Shown one piece after another: positions 12,601-23,500 of a DNA stretch of 64,000 nucleotides. How positions within the stretch are numbered: position 1 is the stretch's first letter; the number at the start of each line of letters is the position of its first letter. This DNA is from Pleodorina starrii. Lineage: Eukaryota > Chlorophyta > Chlorophyceae > Chlamydomonadales > Volvocaceae. Position numbers and translations under genes: made by a program. The notes below the pieces were generated by a model. That model did no database searches and was not told the DNA's origin. It saw only the letters and a program-made list of their open reading frames with translations. The stretch spans positions 808,501 to 872,500 of the forward strand of contig BRXU01000016.1 of assembly GCA_030267565.1 (NCBI GenBank), written 5' to 3'.

Positions 12601-15600
12601 GTATGTGGGGGGGGGGATGCCGCAGCATGCCCCCATGCCCATGCCCCCATGCCCCACTCTCCGCAACAGCAGCAGCAGCATCAGCACAAGAGGGACACCC
12701 TCTGGTAAGCCTGAGACTACCGGTAACTGTCTCCTTTCCCCTCCCCCTCCCCCTCTCCCCCCCCCTTCCCCCCGTAATACCGTAGCTCTTTCTAATCATC
12801 GCGCAGCTGAGATATTTGGAATTTTTATTTTAACGCGCAGCTGAGATATTTGGAATTATTTTTTCGTAACGCGCACGCGTCTCTTCGAGGCTGACTATGA
12901 GCTCCATCAAGCATTAAGAGACTCCCAAACTCATCTAGCGATGGCCAGGAAGCTAATTCTGTCTATGAAAAGAGCACGGAAACCCCAAATCCCCCGTTCA
13001 GGCCCCCTCAAACGCGGGTACGACAGAGTTAGGAAGGAGGAAGGGGCTCCGCGGTTTTTTTTATTTACGCGCAGGCCCCGGGGCAATTATTTTATTTTGC
13101 GCGTTATTAGCACATTCTGCCAAATATTTAATTATTTATGCGCGACTGCGCGATGATCACTGATAACTACCGTAACCCCATGTCATCTCCGCACTCGCAC
13201 GTGCAGGCAGCCTCCGCCTCCACCGCCTGCTTCCTCGTGGGTACGGCATTTATCGTACCGGACGAGCCGGAGCCCACTCGCGGTCGCATCCTGGTTCTGG
13301 AGCACGTGCCGGGCTCGGCGGCGGCGCAGAGCACGGTGCGTGTCAAGTTTACGGCAACAGGAACGCACACATTCGTATTTGAATGCGTGTGCGCTATGAT
13401 GAGATTGGTGGGAACCGACCTCCCAGCTCGCTCTCCCCCACTCACCCAGCCACTCGTCCGCCTCGCCTCCTGCTCGGTGCGTCACGCACCGTTACGAACT
13501 GTCACGGTGTCGTATTCTGTACGTGCATATGCCGTACAGGTACGGCTGGTCACCGAGAAGGAGGTCAAGGGCGCGGTCTACAACGTGTTGCCGTTTGTCA
13601 AGGACAAGATTCTCACGTCCGTTAACAACAAGGTGGGGTGGGGGGGGATCGGGGGGGATGGCTGCTGTGGGGGGGAGGTGTAAGCAGCCAAGGCTTATCC
13701 CGCGGATGCTCAGAAGCCAGGCTTACAAGAGGTACCCGAGGCAGGAGGGCGGGGCGGGGCGGGGCGGGGGGGGGGCGAGGCGGGGGCTGATGCGGGCTGA
13801 CAAACACAATCGCACCACGTCACGCGGACACACGCGAAGTCCGTGTGAGGCTTTCAGTGGAGGCGTTTCGGTGTGCGTGGTGGTGGTGGTGGTGGTGGTG
13901 GTGGGGGGGGCCTTTTGCTTGGGCGAAACAGGCCGGTGTCTGTTCCTGTACCATACACAGACGGCATATTGTACACTTTTATTCATACTCACATCCACAC
14001 ACATGCGCCCATGTTCCGCTCTGCACATGTATGCACTTCTTATCCACACACATACACACATACATACACGTACACACATGTATGCACATGCTCCGCTGTT
14101 CCATCCGCAGGTGACGGTGTACCGCTGGGTGGTCCGCGACGGAGCCGGGGCGGGGGCGGGGGCGGGGGCTGGAGGGAGCTCCGCTGCTGCCGCTGCTGCA
14201 GCGGCGGCTGCCACCGCCGGGGGTGGTGGAGGTCAGGCGGAGCTGTCGTCCGAGTGCTCCTATTTGGGCAACATCCTGGCGCTGTACCTGGCCACACGGT
14301 ACGGGTACGGATGCGGGTATGGGTACGGGTACGGATGCCGATAGGGGTACGGAAGCATCCTGGTTATGCAACACACCTCACCGACCCTGCCTACCGCGCG
14401 ACCCTGCCGTCCTGACCCCGACGATGAAACCTCCGTCGTACACCAGCAAAGGGGGGGCGGGAGAGGCGATCTGAAGATGTTGTGTTGATGCTGATATCGA
14501 TGACGCTGTTTGCCCGGTTGACCTGATCACCTCGTCTAACCAAGATCAAAACTCGGAGGGAAGTGAGGCGGGAGACGAGGAGGGAGGCGAGGAGGTGTGA
14601 TTAATCGCGTCGCGATCTGCCGTCTCCCCTGTCGACTCTCCACCCCCAACTGTCGGCTCCGCTCCTCCCCTCACCGTTCCCCGCTCCTTTTCCCCTCGCC
14701 CAACCCCCAACTCCCAACCGCCAAACCCCAACCCCCAACCCCCAACCGCCAACCCCCAACCCCCAACCCGCACTGTGTACAGCGGCAACCTGGTGGTGGT
14801 GGGCGACCTGATGAGATCCGTATCTTTGCTGTCGTACAATGTGGAGCAAGGCGCCCTGGAGCATCGGGCGGCTGACTACAACAGCGGATGGACCACGGCA
14901 GTGGAGGTGGGGAGGTTGGGGGCTGGGGAGGGGAGGGGAGGGGAGGGGAGGGGAGGGTGGTCGGGTTCTGGGGGTCGAGGGTAGCTTCAAGGAAGAATCC
15001 GCAGCGGGACAGAGGCGGTACAGGCACAGGCCTTAACTCAAGGTTGTGTGTGTGTGTGTGCGCGCGTGTGTGCGTGTGTGTGTGTGTGTGTGGGGTGGGG
15101 TGTGGGGGGGGTCATCATCCCAGCGGAGGGAGATCTGTGCGGCGTCGAAAGATCGCTTATTTATTTGTTGTACTGCTTGTACGGTTGTACGACAGGCTCT
15201 GGACGACGACACGTACCTGGCTGCTGACAACCACCTCAACGTCTATTCCGTGCGGCGGAATGCCGACTCGGCCACAGACGAGGAGCGGGCACGGCTGCAG
15301 GTGCATGCGTGTTTGTGAATGGGTGTGTATGTATGTGTGTGTGTGGGGGGGGGTGTTGGGGGTGTTGGGGGATATCGTAACCTTGATGTAGTTACTTTGA
15401 GTACGTGGTGGGCGAAGCCATGAGGGACGGGAACAGTGACGCAGACGAGGTGAGGTGAGGTGGCAGCGGTAAATGGGAGGAGGTGAACGGAGCTCCCAGC
15501 CATGAAGCCAACGACACCCGACCTGCAAAACAACCCTACAACCCAACCCTAAAACCCCTAAACCTAAACCCTCAACCCAATCGACTCAAGAGTCAGGACC

Positions 15601-17307
15601 TGACTCCCAACCACCTACCCAACCACCCGCTTATTAACCGCCAACCGTTGCAAGGTGGTTGGCGAGTTCCACACCGGCACCCTGATCAACCGCTTCCGCT
15701 CCGGCTCGTTGGTGATGCGGCCGCCCGACTCGGAGTTCGTGGGGCTGCCCACTCCGGTGCTGTTTGCGGGCACGGACGGACGCATAGGGGTCATCGCGCG
15801 GCTGCCGGCGCAGCTGTACGACATGCTCAACAAGCTGCAGGTACGACAACAGCGTGGCGGGCGTCGGGGCGGGGGGGGGGGGGGCCGAGCCCCAGCCACG
15901 GACCCACACACACGTGCCGCACCTCACACCACCAGAGCATACGGTATGGCTGTCTGAAGCCTAAACGCCGCCATTCTCAAGGCCCACATCCCCTCCGTCC
16001 TCATTCTTGGCGGTATCTTGTTTCCTTCCCCGCCCACAACCCCACCTGCCACCTGCCACCTCCCGCCCCGCCCCTGCCCCCCGGGTTATGGGTCTTATGC
16101 GACACCCCTCAACCTCCCAAATTCCGCTCTCAGCCGACCCCGTCCCTCCCCTTCCCTCTCGTCTGTGCCCATATCCCACAGTCGGCGCTTCGGCAGGTGG
16201 TCCGCGGCGTGGGCGGCCTGAGCCACGAGCACTGGTGCGCCTTTGCCAACGAGCGCCGCTCCTCAGACGTGCGTGGATTCGTGGATGGAGACCTCATCGA
16301 GCAGTTCCTGGACCTGGGGCCCGAGGTAAGGTTGACCACGTGTACGGTATGTCGTACGTATGGGGCCTGTATGTATGGTGGGCGGCGGTACGGATGAGTA
16401 CGACATGCTTGCTGTGCACGCACGCACATAACTTGCGCATCACGGTATGACCCGCTGGTCCTTGGCGTGGGGAGGTTTGCTCTTGTGTGTTTGTGTGTGA
16501 ACCAGCCGCGATGTTTGCTTTCGTGGTTCCTACAATAGGCATGCACATAGGCATGCACATGCACATGCACATGCACATGCACATGCACATGCACATGCAC
16601 ATGCACATGCACATGCACATGCACATGCACATGCACATGCACATGCACATGCACATGCACATGCACATGCACATGCACATGCACATGCACATGCACATGC
16701 ACATGCACATGCACATGCACATGCACATGCACATGCACATGCACATGCACATGCACATGCACATGCACATGCACATGCACATGCACATGCACATGCACAT
16801 GCACATGCACATGCACATGCACATGCACATGCACATGCACATGCACATGCACATGCACATGCACATGCACTATGCCACATGCCACATCCCCATGCCACAT
16901 GCACACATGCACACATGCCCGCATGCACGCATGCACGCATGCACGCACGCACGCATGCACGCATGCACACATGCTCACATGCGCACATGCGGGTGCACGT
17001 GCACGTGCACCCGAACGGTACTTGAATAAATGCACCGCATTTGCTCTTCTCCTCAACGATTTGAAGCACAAACGGTTTTGTGCACCCTTCCCGACCTCCC
17101 AGGCAGCGGTTCTCCCTACTGAATTTATCTCACCCGAGTTCTCGTCCCTCCCCCGCCTCTCCCTCCCCCGCCTCTCCTTCTGCCGTGCCTCTCTCCCCCG
17201 CCCCCCTCTGTCAGGATGCCTCCCGGGTGGCTGCCCTGCTGGGCTCCGATGTCAGCGTCGATGAGCTGACTCGCCGCGTGGAGGACCTGGCCCGTGCACT
17301 GCACTAG
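3699..17307 (+). CDS. DDB1: DDB1, damaged-DNA-binding protein 1 / CUL4 E3 ligase adaptor (27 exons, complete)
   Basis: DDB1 is the adaptor of CUL4-RBX1 ubiquitin ligases: its beta-propellers bind CUL4 and DCAF/WD40 receptors, acting in nuclear repair, replication and signalling. Exons: 3699-3841, 4164-4212, 4757-4816, 5099-5174, 5488-5618, 6106-6447, 6697-6873, 7213-7339, 7578-7708, 8148-8303, 8862-8963, 9254-9355, 9637-9723, 10096-10206, 10536-10692, 10949-11188, 11377-11630, 11789-11983, 12333-12506, 13207-13335, 13540-13632, 14111-14298, 14783-14906, 15196-15300, 15655-15840, 16182-16325, 17215-17307. All junctions keep phase and give 1291 residues, against about 1140 in animals. Family blocks are present in order from end to end: [51 protein letters not shown] (split over two exons), [38 protein letters not shown], and [12 protein letters not shown] near the C-terminus. 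The extra length is mainly low-complexity loops at about residues 186-237 (Pro then Ala/Gly), 756-785 (Ala/Gly), 921-938 (Gly/Asn) and 1024-1052 (Gly/Ala). The start ATG is the one directly before the conserved N-terminus. Intron 9 has a GC donor; intron 24 ends in AAG. Confidence 0.96.
4213..4440. repeat. GGTT/GGGT simple repeat in DDB1 intron 2
   Basis: This is about 230 bp of alternating TTGG and TGGG words directly downstream of the exon 2 donor at 4213. The plus strand is almost free of C. It opens long Trp/Gly/Val frames on the plus strand and Pro/Thr/His frames on the minus strand; these are artefacts of the repeat. Confidence 0.9.
7148..7186. repeat. CCCA tetranucleotide repeat in DDB1 intron 7
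   Basis: There are about eight consecutive CCCA units between exon 7 and the exon 8 acceptor. Confidence 0.85.
7709..7710 (+). other. GC splice donor of DDB1 intron 9
   Basis: The exon 9 to 10 junction keeps the conserved sequence GDSQLVRIS only if exon 9 runs to 7708, where the intron begins GCAAGA after CAG. The upstream GT at 7662 would cut off the conserved segment. Both choices keep phase, so the call rests on conservation. GC-AG introns are a known minor class. Confidence 0.7.
8431..8480. repeat. 15-bp tandem repeat in DDB1 intron 10
   Basis: About four head-to-tail copies of a TAAAGTAAATTGGGG unit lie in an intron that is otherwise G-rich on this side. Confidence 0.85.
8611..8855. 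repeat. 49-bp minisatellite in DDB1 intron 10
   Basis: Five copies begin at 8611, 8660, 8709, 8758 and 8807, each opening with GTGCCGGGCCGTTTTAATTT and continuing with a C-rich tract (the last copy has one A to T change). The array ends just before the exon 11 acceptor at 8861. A single copy of the core in the opposite orientation lies near 7740. Confidence 0.92.
12800..12866. repeat. Short tandem duplication in DDB1 intron 19
   Basis: Two adjacent copies of a unit of about 36 bp containing GCGCAGCTGAGATATTTGGA sit inside an AT-rich part of the intron, together with further CGCGCA words near 12855 and 13070. Confidence 0.75.
16551..16870. repeat. (CATGCA)n hexanucleotide array in DDB1 intron 26
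   Basis: There are about 53 nearly perfect copies of CATGCA/GCACAT, followed to about 17010 by degenerate GCATGCAC and CACATG words. The unit is self-complementary in part (TGCA, CATG), so the array can fold as short hairpins. It opens long His-Met and Cys-Met frames that are not genes. The final exon follows at 17215. Confidence 0.95.
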
Positions 17308-18362
17308 CTAGCTAGGGTTCGAACCCTTCATTAGGCAATTAATAGGCAGCCACGGTAACCAGCGGGAGTTGGCGCCTGCGTGCCGCAACCGACCTCAACC
17401 TGTGACCCCCTCGCCTGTCCGTCGGCGTGGTGCCCCCAGGCAGCTTTCTTTCCGCAGGACTCTGCACACACGCAGGGGCCCATCCTGCATTGCCAGGCGC
17501 CCTCGCTGCATGGCGGGGGGGGCCCGGCCGGGTGTAGAGGGGGTGGCGGTGGTGCCCGAGTGTGGGTATGGGTGTGGGTATGGCCTCGGAGGGAGGGAGT
17601 GAGGGAAAATGAGCTGAGCGCCCCGTGCGTGCGTGCGTGTGCGCGTATGTCACATGCAAGGGCTGGAAGGGCAGAGAGGGCTGCTGGCTTGGGAGAGATA
17701 GAGGGGGGGGACTGCTGGCTTGGAATCGACGGATTGTAGTTGGAAAGGAAGGGGCGATTGTCGTGTTGGGAATTTATCGTGTGCAGAGCTGACTGGCGGG
17801 TTCGGGTTCAGGTTCTTCGGGCTATTCAGCTCAGCAGGGGTTGACGGATGGGGGTAGGTGGGGGTGGGGGTGGGGGTGCGTGGGTGGGTTGGACAGACAG
17901 CAGCAGGGGCCGCCGCCGGACACGCGCATTATTGCGGAGGTAGAGTTGACAACGAAGGAGAAAGCATGGTGGCTGGATGGGCGGCGGGGCCTCGCTGAGC
18001 GGAGCTCTGGACAGTACTGCTGTACTGCATGCGTGGTTACAGAAATATCTGCCCTGAGAATTATTGTGTGTGCTGGCACTACAGGATGGGGTGCATCGAG
18101 AGGCATTACATGGCGGGCGATTCCGCCATCTGCCACCTGCCACCTGCCACCACTACTGCCACGCACGGCTGCCACCATTACTGCCACCACCACTGCCACC
18201 ACGCACTGCCACCGCTACTGCCACCACTGATAATGAGATAACATCGTCATATCACATCACATCATTAGGGGCGGCCCGCATAGCATGCAGAGTTGTAGTT
18301 GACTGTTGTTGTCTTCCATCCTGCGGTGATGCAATGGCTTGCCTTTGCTCCCACGCACCCTT

Positions 18363-18367
18363 TGTAA
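18363..18367 (+). terminator. Candidate poly(A) signal TGTAA
   Basis: TGTAA is the usual polyadenylation signal of volvocine algae. This is the first one I see after the DDB1 stop codon, giving a 3' UTR of about 1.05 kb. It is a five-base match only. Confidence 0.35.
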
Positions 18368-19156
18368 ACAGTCGCCGGGATACAGCGAGGGCGTCCTTTT
18401 ACTACATACAGTCTTACCTGCCTACCGTTACTGGCAACTGCTGGTAGCATCGGATAGCTGCTGGTTGCTTGCTTGGTTGATTGGGGGATGCAGGGTGTCG
18501 TGTGTGCGTGTGGGTGCTGACAGGAATGTTCAAGAGGGCCCGGTCATCGTTTCTCTCGGCTGTCGGCGGCGGCAGGTGCCGTGGGGCCGGCGGATGGATG
18601 GACCTACCCTACCGCCAAACGATTAATTCCAGCAGAACGACCGACGGAGCTGCTTTTGATGCGGCCCGGCGGGGCAGCAGCCCGGATAGGTTGTGTCGTC
18701 TGCTGTCGTCATCGCTCCCAGCTAGGATAGCTAGCAGCCATGAACTAAAAGGGGGGGGGGGGGGTAAACAACCTAACCTAACGTAACCGAATAACCCTCG
18801 AGGGAAGCTTTGGACTGGCAGAGGCCTGGCCACCGCCTGCACACATGTATGTGTCTGGGGGGCAGCAGGGGGGTTGTCGTTGTTCGTAAAACCAAGTGGA
18901 CACACGTCTTCACACGGATGTTGGGTCACGTGACTGCACATACATACAACAATAAAGCAATGAAGGCGGCGTTGCATCACATTATTCACACGTGGACGGA
19001 CGGACGTGGTTCGTTGCTCCAAAAGAAAGGACGGACAGCCAACAACGACATTCAGGGCGCAACGAATGGGCAAAGTACGTACGTTATAGGACAGTTAGTA
19101 GTTTGCAGCAGTAAGGGGAGCCTATCGTACATGCAATATTCCGTCCCCGTGGCTGC

Positions 19157-19228
19157 AACTTTACTACGGTCTGTATTACTACGTACCTACCTCAAGGGGT
19201 AGTAATATATACAGACCGCAGTAAAGTT
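19157..19228. repeat. Imperfect inverted repeat (hairpin)
   Basis: A left arm at 19157-19182 and a right arm at 19199-19228 pair over about 26 bases, with one substitution and a 4-base difference, around a 16-base loop. Arms begin AACTTTACT and end TTACTAC. It could be a small MITE-like end or a structured RNA; nothing decides between them. Confidence 0.7.
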
Positions 19229-20187
19229 CCGTACGTACCCTGTTCCTGCAGGAACGTACGAACACGGAGGCCTCGGCTCTGCCCGCGGCGGCGCGCTCGG
19301 ACGGACCAGATGATATAATAACACGAGCAACCCGCCGCCCGTCCGCTGCGCCCGAGTTGATGCTTGCCGCGCCCTCGGCTCGGGAACTACTCATGCGCTC
19401 CTTTACGATCCCTTGCTTCCGCGACATACATGTTTCCTCCATCCGCACGCACGGCGGCTCTCCTGCCCTATGCAATGCATGTGGAGGCTTACCGGTCCCG
19501 CCTGCTGCCGCGTGCCGCGCCTCCTACCGTACCCTGTTGCCGCGTTTGCCCCCGTGCACGCACGCACCTTGTAGATAGGAGACATGCGTGGGTCGGTGCG
19601 GATTAGAATCAATGTGCTGACTGTGGAACTGGAAACACGTTTTGATTTGCACATACGTGGTCGTGGTTGATCTCCGTCTCGCTTGCTTGGCAACAATTCT
19701 GCCTTGCTTACTTGCAACCCTCCGGATATCTGACAGATACATTCGGGCCTTCCCACGCAGCCAAAAACATCCAGTCAGCACGCAGCCATACGTAGGTGTC
19801 TTGGCCCCGTTTGAGCCACAAATACATGTATATATATCTGGGCCCGCAGATACTCTCGTCCAGGAAAATATCAAGCCTGCCCGTTACCCTGTTGCTCCGT
19901 AACATCACTGTATGTTACATCCCCTTCAGCTCGCTCTTAATAATGACCCGGTTACCCTGTAGCCGCGGATGTAACGTCCCAGTTTTACCCCCCTTTTGCT
20001 CCTTACTCATTATGACCATGTAACCCAGTAGCCCTGAGACCCGATTTCATGCGTTCATTGCTGTGAATCTGGAGGCGCAATGATTAATCCTATGGTTCAG
20101 CAGGAGCCACGCGCGTACATGCATGCGGTCCGTGTTAGGGGAGAGGACGGAGCCCGGCTGTCGACGGACGGATGCATGGTTTCATTC

Positions 20188-20547
20188 ATGCATGATTGCT
20201 TGGACACGGACCGTCACGGACAGGCGCGAGACCTCCGGGGCCCCGCCCCAGAGTCGAATAATTCACTCTACATTCCATAGTTTATATATATGTATGTGTT
20301 AATGTTTGATCGCGCTTGCTGGGACATGCGATGGCTCAGTTAAAACACAAGAGGTTCGTATGGCGAAGCGATCGATCGATCATCCGTATTATTGAAGATA
20401 CTTAAGTAGTCATTTTAACACTATAAGCGCTGAAGTAGGGTATGTTGACTTAGTTCAATATTTACTTATTATTTCTCCATAGTCTTTGCACGAATACTTT
20501 CTCACCCTAAGTCCTGTACCCTCCATATTCCGTCCATAGCATGCAGT
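20188..20547 (+). promoter_or_regulatory. Duplicated upstream region of P1
   Basis: This segment directly before the P1 start is nearly identical to the DNA before the paralogous exon 1 copies at 51491 and 57615, including CTCCGGGGCCCCGCC, the run from GTTTGATCGCG to ATGGCGAAGCGATCGATC, and CTTTGCACGAATACTTTCTC. Conservation of about 360 bp suggests the promoter was copied with the gene. An AT-rich TTTATATATATG lies at 20281. Confidence 0.5.
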
Positions 20548-23500
20548 ATGCCCCGGGAGGGCGTACTGCTCTTGGTGGCTTTCTTAGCGGGCGTCACTAT
20601 CGCAACAAACAGTAAGTATTGCTATGTACACACTACTCGACTCACCGCATGACGTCGTCTTCACTACATACATATATGGGCTGACGTATGTAGGCATGAC
20701 AAGCTTTCATGATTATTTGGCAGCATATATAGGATTAGTAAAGCGACGGGGAGAGGGGGGGTCATGATCCGGTCATCTAGCCCGGATTATAACTTATTAT
20801 GGCTCCGGCCCACAATTACGGCGCGCGAGTTGTACGCGAGCGACCGTCGGCCTGCTCCTCGTCGCGACCCGCATGAATGCGTGGCGCCGACCTTGTAAAG
20901 GAGCCTTAAATGAAGACCGTCGGTTATGCAAACATGCATGTCTCGTAATAAGAAAATATCGGTGTGACCACTGTTCCGTCCTCGCTTGTACCATCGTTCC
21001 ACGCAGGTGCAAATGCCCAGCAAACGGCTTTAAACAGTACCACGGATGTACAAATCACAGTCGACGTCGAAGGTTTGTAACTTTAGGCCAACTCGCAAGG
21101 ACTCCTGGCTGGAAGAAATGAATCGCTAACAGTTCGTACTGTTTACCGATAGGCTGCATCTTGTGTCTGTAGTACGTAAATGGCAGATAGATGGGCCCGC
21201 GGCGCCGCAGTCGATTCCATGCATATCTGCCTCCTCCACTTTCCCCCAACCACACACTCAGGGAAAGTTGTCATGCACATCTTACAGTCTCAACCCAAAG
21301 AATCTGATCCGGGACCGACCGAGGCAAGCGGGGTCATCTACACACTTACCGATACACGCGCAGCCAACTCCCCCCAAGCGTTTCTGAGCGTTGATTTTGG
21401 CGAGGCGGGCGCTTCGCTGCGGACTGGCGATGTGGTGGTCACCCGTCTCACATTCACAATCCCAGCCGATGAGGCAGCGCAGCTGGATTTGACACGTAAG
21501 TACATAAAGAGTGGGCAGAGCCCGCCCCCATCATTTATTACCGGCGGACAGCAGGCATTCATTATGGCAACATGGCGCGCGCGAATATTCTGTAGTCGCA
21601 TGCATCCGTCCGTGGTATACAGATGGTCGACTGGCGCACGCCGCGGACTGCCGGTGTTCGCACCGCGATGCACGCATCGTTGATTTGCGGCGGCCTTGCG
21701 TAAATTTTATTTGTCAACACTAGCTGTACACGCAGCAGGCATATATGTATGTGCCCTAAGCAGAGGTTAATCTTAGAATGAAGTGCAAGGGGACGCAGGC
21801 TCTCACTCCGAGTCGCTCGGTTTCCATTCATATAAAATAATGTAGCACGCACACTGCCAGCAGGCCGGGCTATGAGCATGACCACTGCGAGTTGCCTGAG
21901 CACACCCATACACTCAGGTTTATTGCCCAACGTTAGTAGGTGGCCTGATTATATCGATCTGCCTGTGTGCGTCGGACCGCACGTACTCGTTTGCAAATGC
22001 AACTGTATCTTATTACGTTGCTGCCGAGCCCCCAATGCAATAACCTGCTCCTTATCATACTTACACTTGACGTACAGCAGCGTCTGGCATTGGCATCTCT
22101 TCCCGACGGCGCCAGCTGAGCGAGAGACATGAGGCCGCCCGCCGCATGGTGTTGGACTTCCACGGCACACGCCGCTCGGTACAAGAGCTCCTCACATTGC
22201 GTGATGCCTTGGACCGCCTTGGTATTGCATCTGTTGGACGAGAGGCAAAATCAGAAACCATAATGATCATCGAGAGAACCTCTGGAAAGGTGCGTATTTA
22301 TTGATCACATATATACACTTTAATTTGGCGTGTGTTACGACAACAGGCTGTTGCCACAACCACGTTTAGTCATCAACTACATACCGCTATGGTGGCTCCG
22401 ATGGGCCGCCTTACTTCCTTCCACCCCTTGCTCCGTGTCCGAGCTCCGTCCGTGCGTCTTCGGGTACATACGTAGGCGACCCGAGCAATTGTCCCTGGCA
22501 AGCAAGCCGGGCGGACCTCCGTTTCACATTTAACCTTGTTGCCCTGCCTGCAAGCTATACGTACCAGTATGCATGAGAGGAGACAGAAACACTGTTGAAG
22601 ATAGAGCTGTGCGATCCTTGCTGTTAGCAACACATGCACTAGCCCCCCCGCCCGCAGACCCCCTCAGTCCCCTTATTACACGCAAGGCCGAATATATCCA
22701 AACAAATAAAGCCAGATCGTTGACCAACAGTCCGATTATTAATCGATACCCTTCCTGAACCAATGAACCGGTTCACAGTAGTGAGGGGGCCCATAGGTAG
22801 GATCACGCACTGGCGCATTCCGAATCGGACACTAGACCGCGGGAAGCGACAGAAAGCTACCAGATAGAAACTTGTGTGCGCCTTCTTGAGCCGCAGCCTA
22901 GATTTAACCCTGCACTCATGCCTTTAACCCTAGGCATGCGTGGCCTTCTCCTGTCGCTTATATTTTCTTCGTAAATCCATCTATTCGGTGCATCATACGT
23001 ACAACGGTCCACGCATCTATCCTTATAACATTCTTGCATGCATTTTCGCCGCAACTACAACGACGTCGAATGAAGGATCTGTCTGTCACAGACGGCATGC
23101 AACTAAATATCTCTACGCTCATATTCCTGGTCAAGGTTTCTGGTTGCGGCATGACTCCGACGCTCAGTAGGTCCCGCGCGATGGACTATCTATTCGATAA
23201 CCCAAGAATCAATGCAAACCTGGAGCGCTGGCATAAAGTGAGTGAAAATTTGCCCCTTTGGCCGCATTTGTTGTGCTTAGCTGACAACCTCATTAGCTGA
23301 CAATACGTGTTGTGACGGCACGATCAGCTGAGGGAATGGCATGCATGCCATTCCCTCAGGGGGGGGGGACCGATAGATGTGTGAAATAAACGAATGACTG
23401 TTGGCGCGCACAAACAGTTCGCTGTCGTTACATATGCAAGCCATAGTAGTGTATTCGGTTTGTGCTAGATAGTGTTGGTTATTCGTTGTTGCATTGTATG

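Larger units (their letters stand above)
17308..20547. other. DDB1 3' flank and intergenic region
   Basis: No gene is supported. It contains the likely DDB1 3' UTR, a CTGCCAC trinucleotide-like run (18130-18225), an inverted repeat at 19157-19228, and from about 20188 the upstream region that is duplicated with P1. Small open frames around 19260-19600 show no domain and no conserved splice structure. Confidence 0.5.

Noticed and set aside
12669..12703. Possible extra DDB1 exon coding for QQQHQHKRD between exons 19 and 20
   Set aside because: It has splice-like borders but a length of 35 bases that would break phase, and exons 19 and 20 join correctly without it.
16530..17069. Long His-Met, Cys-Met and Ala-Cys frames on both strands
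   Set aside because: They are direct translations of the CATGCA repeat in a DDB1 intron.
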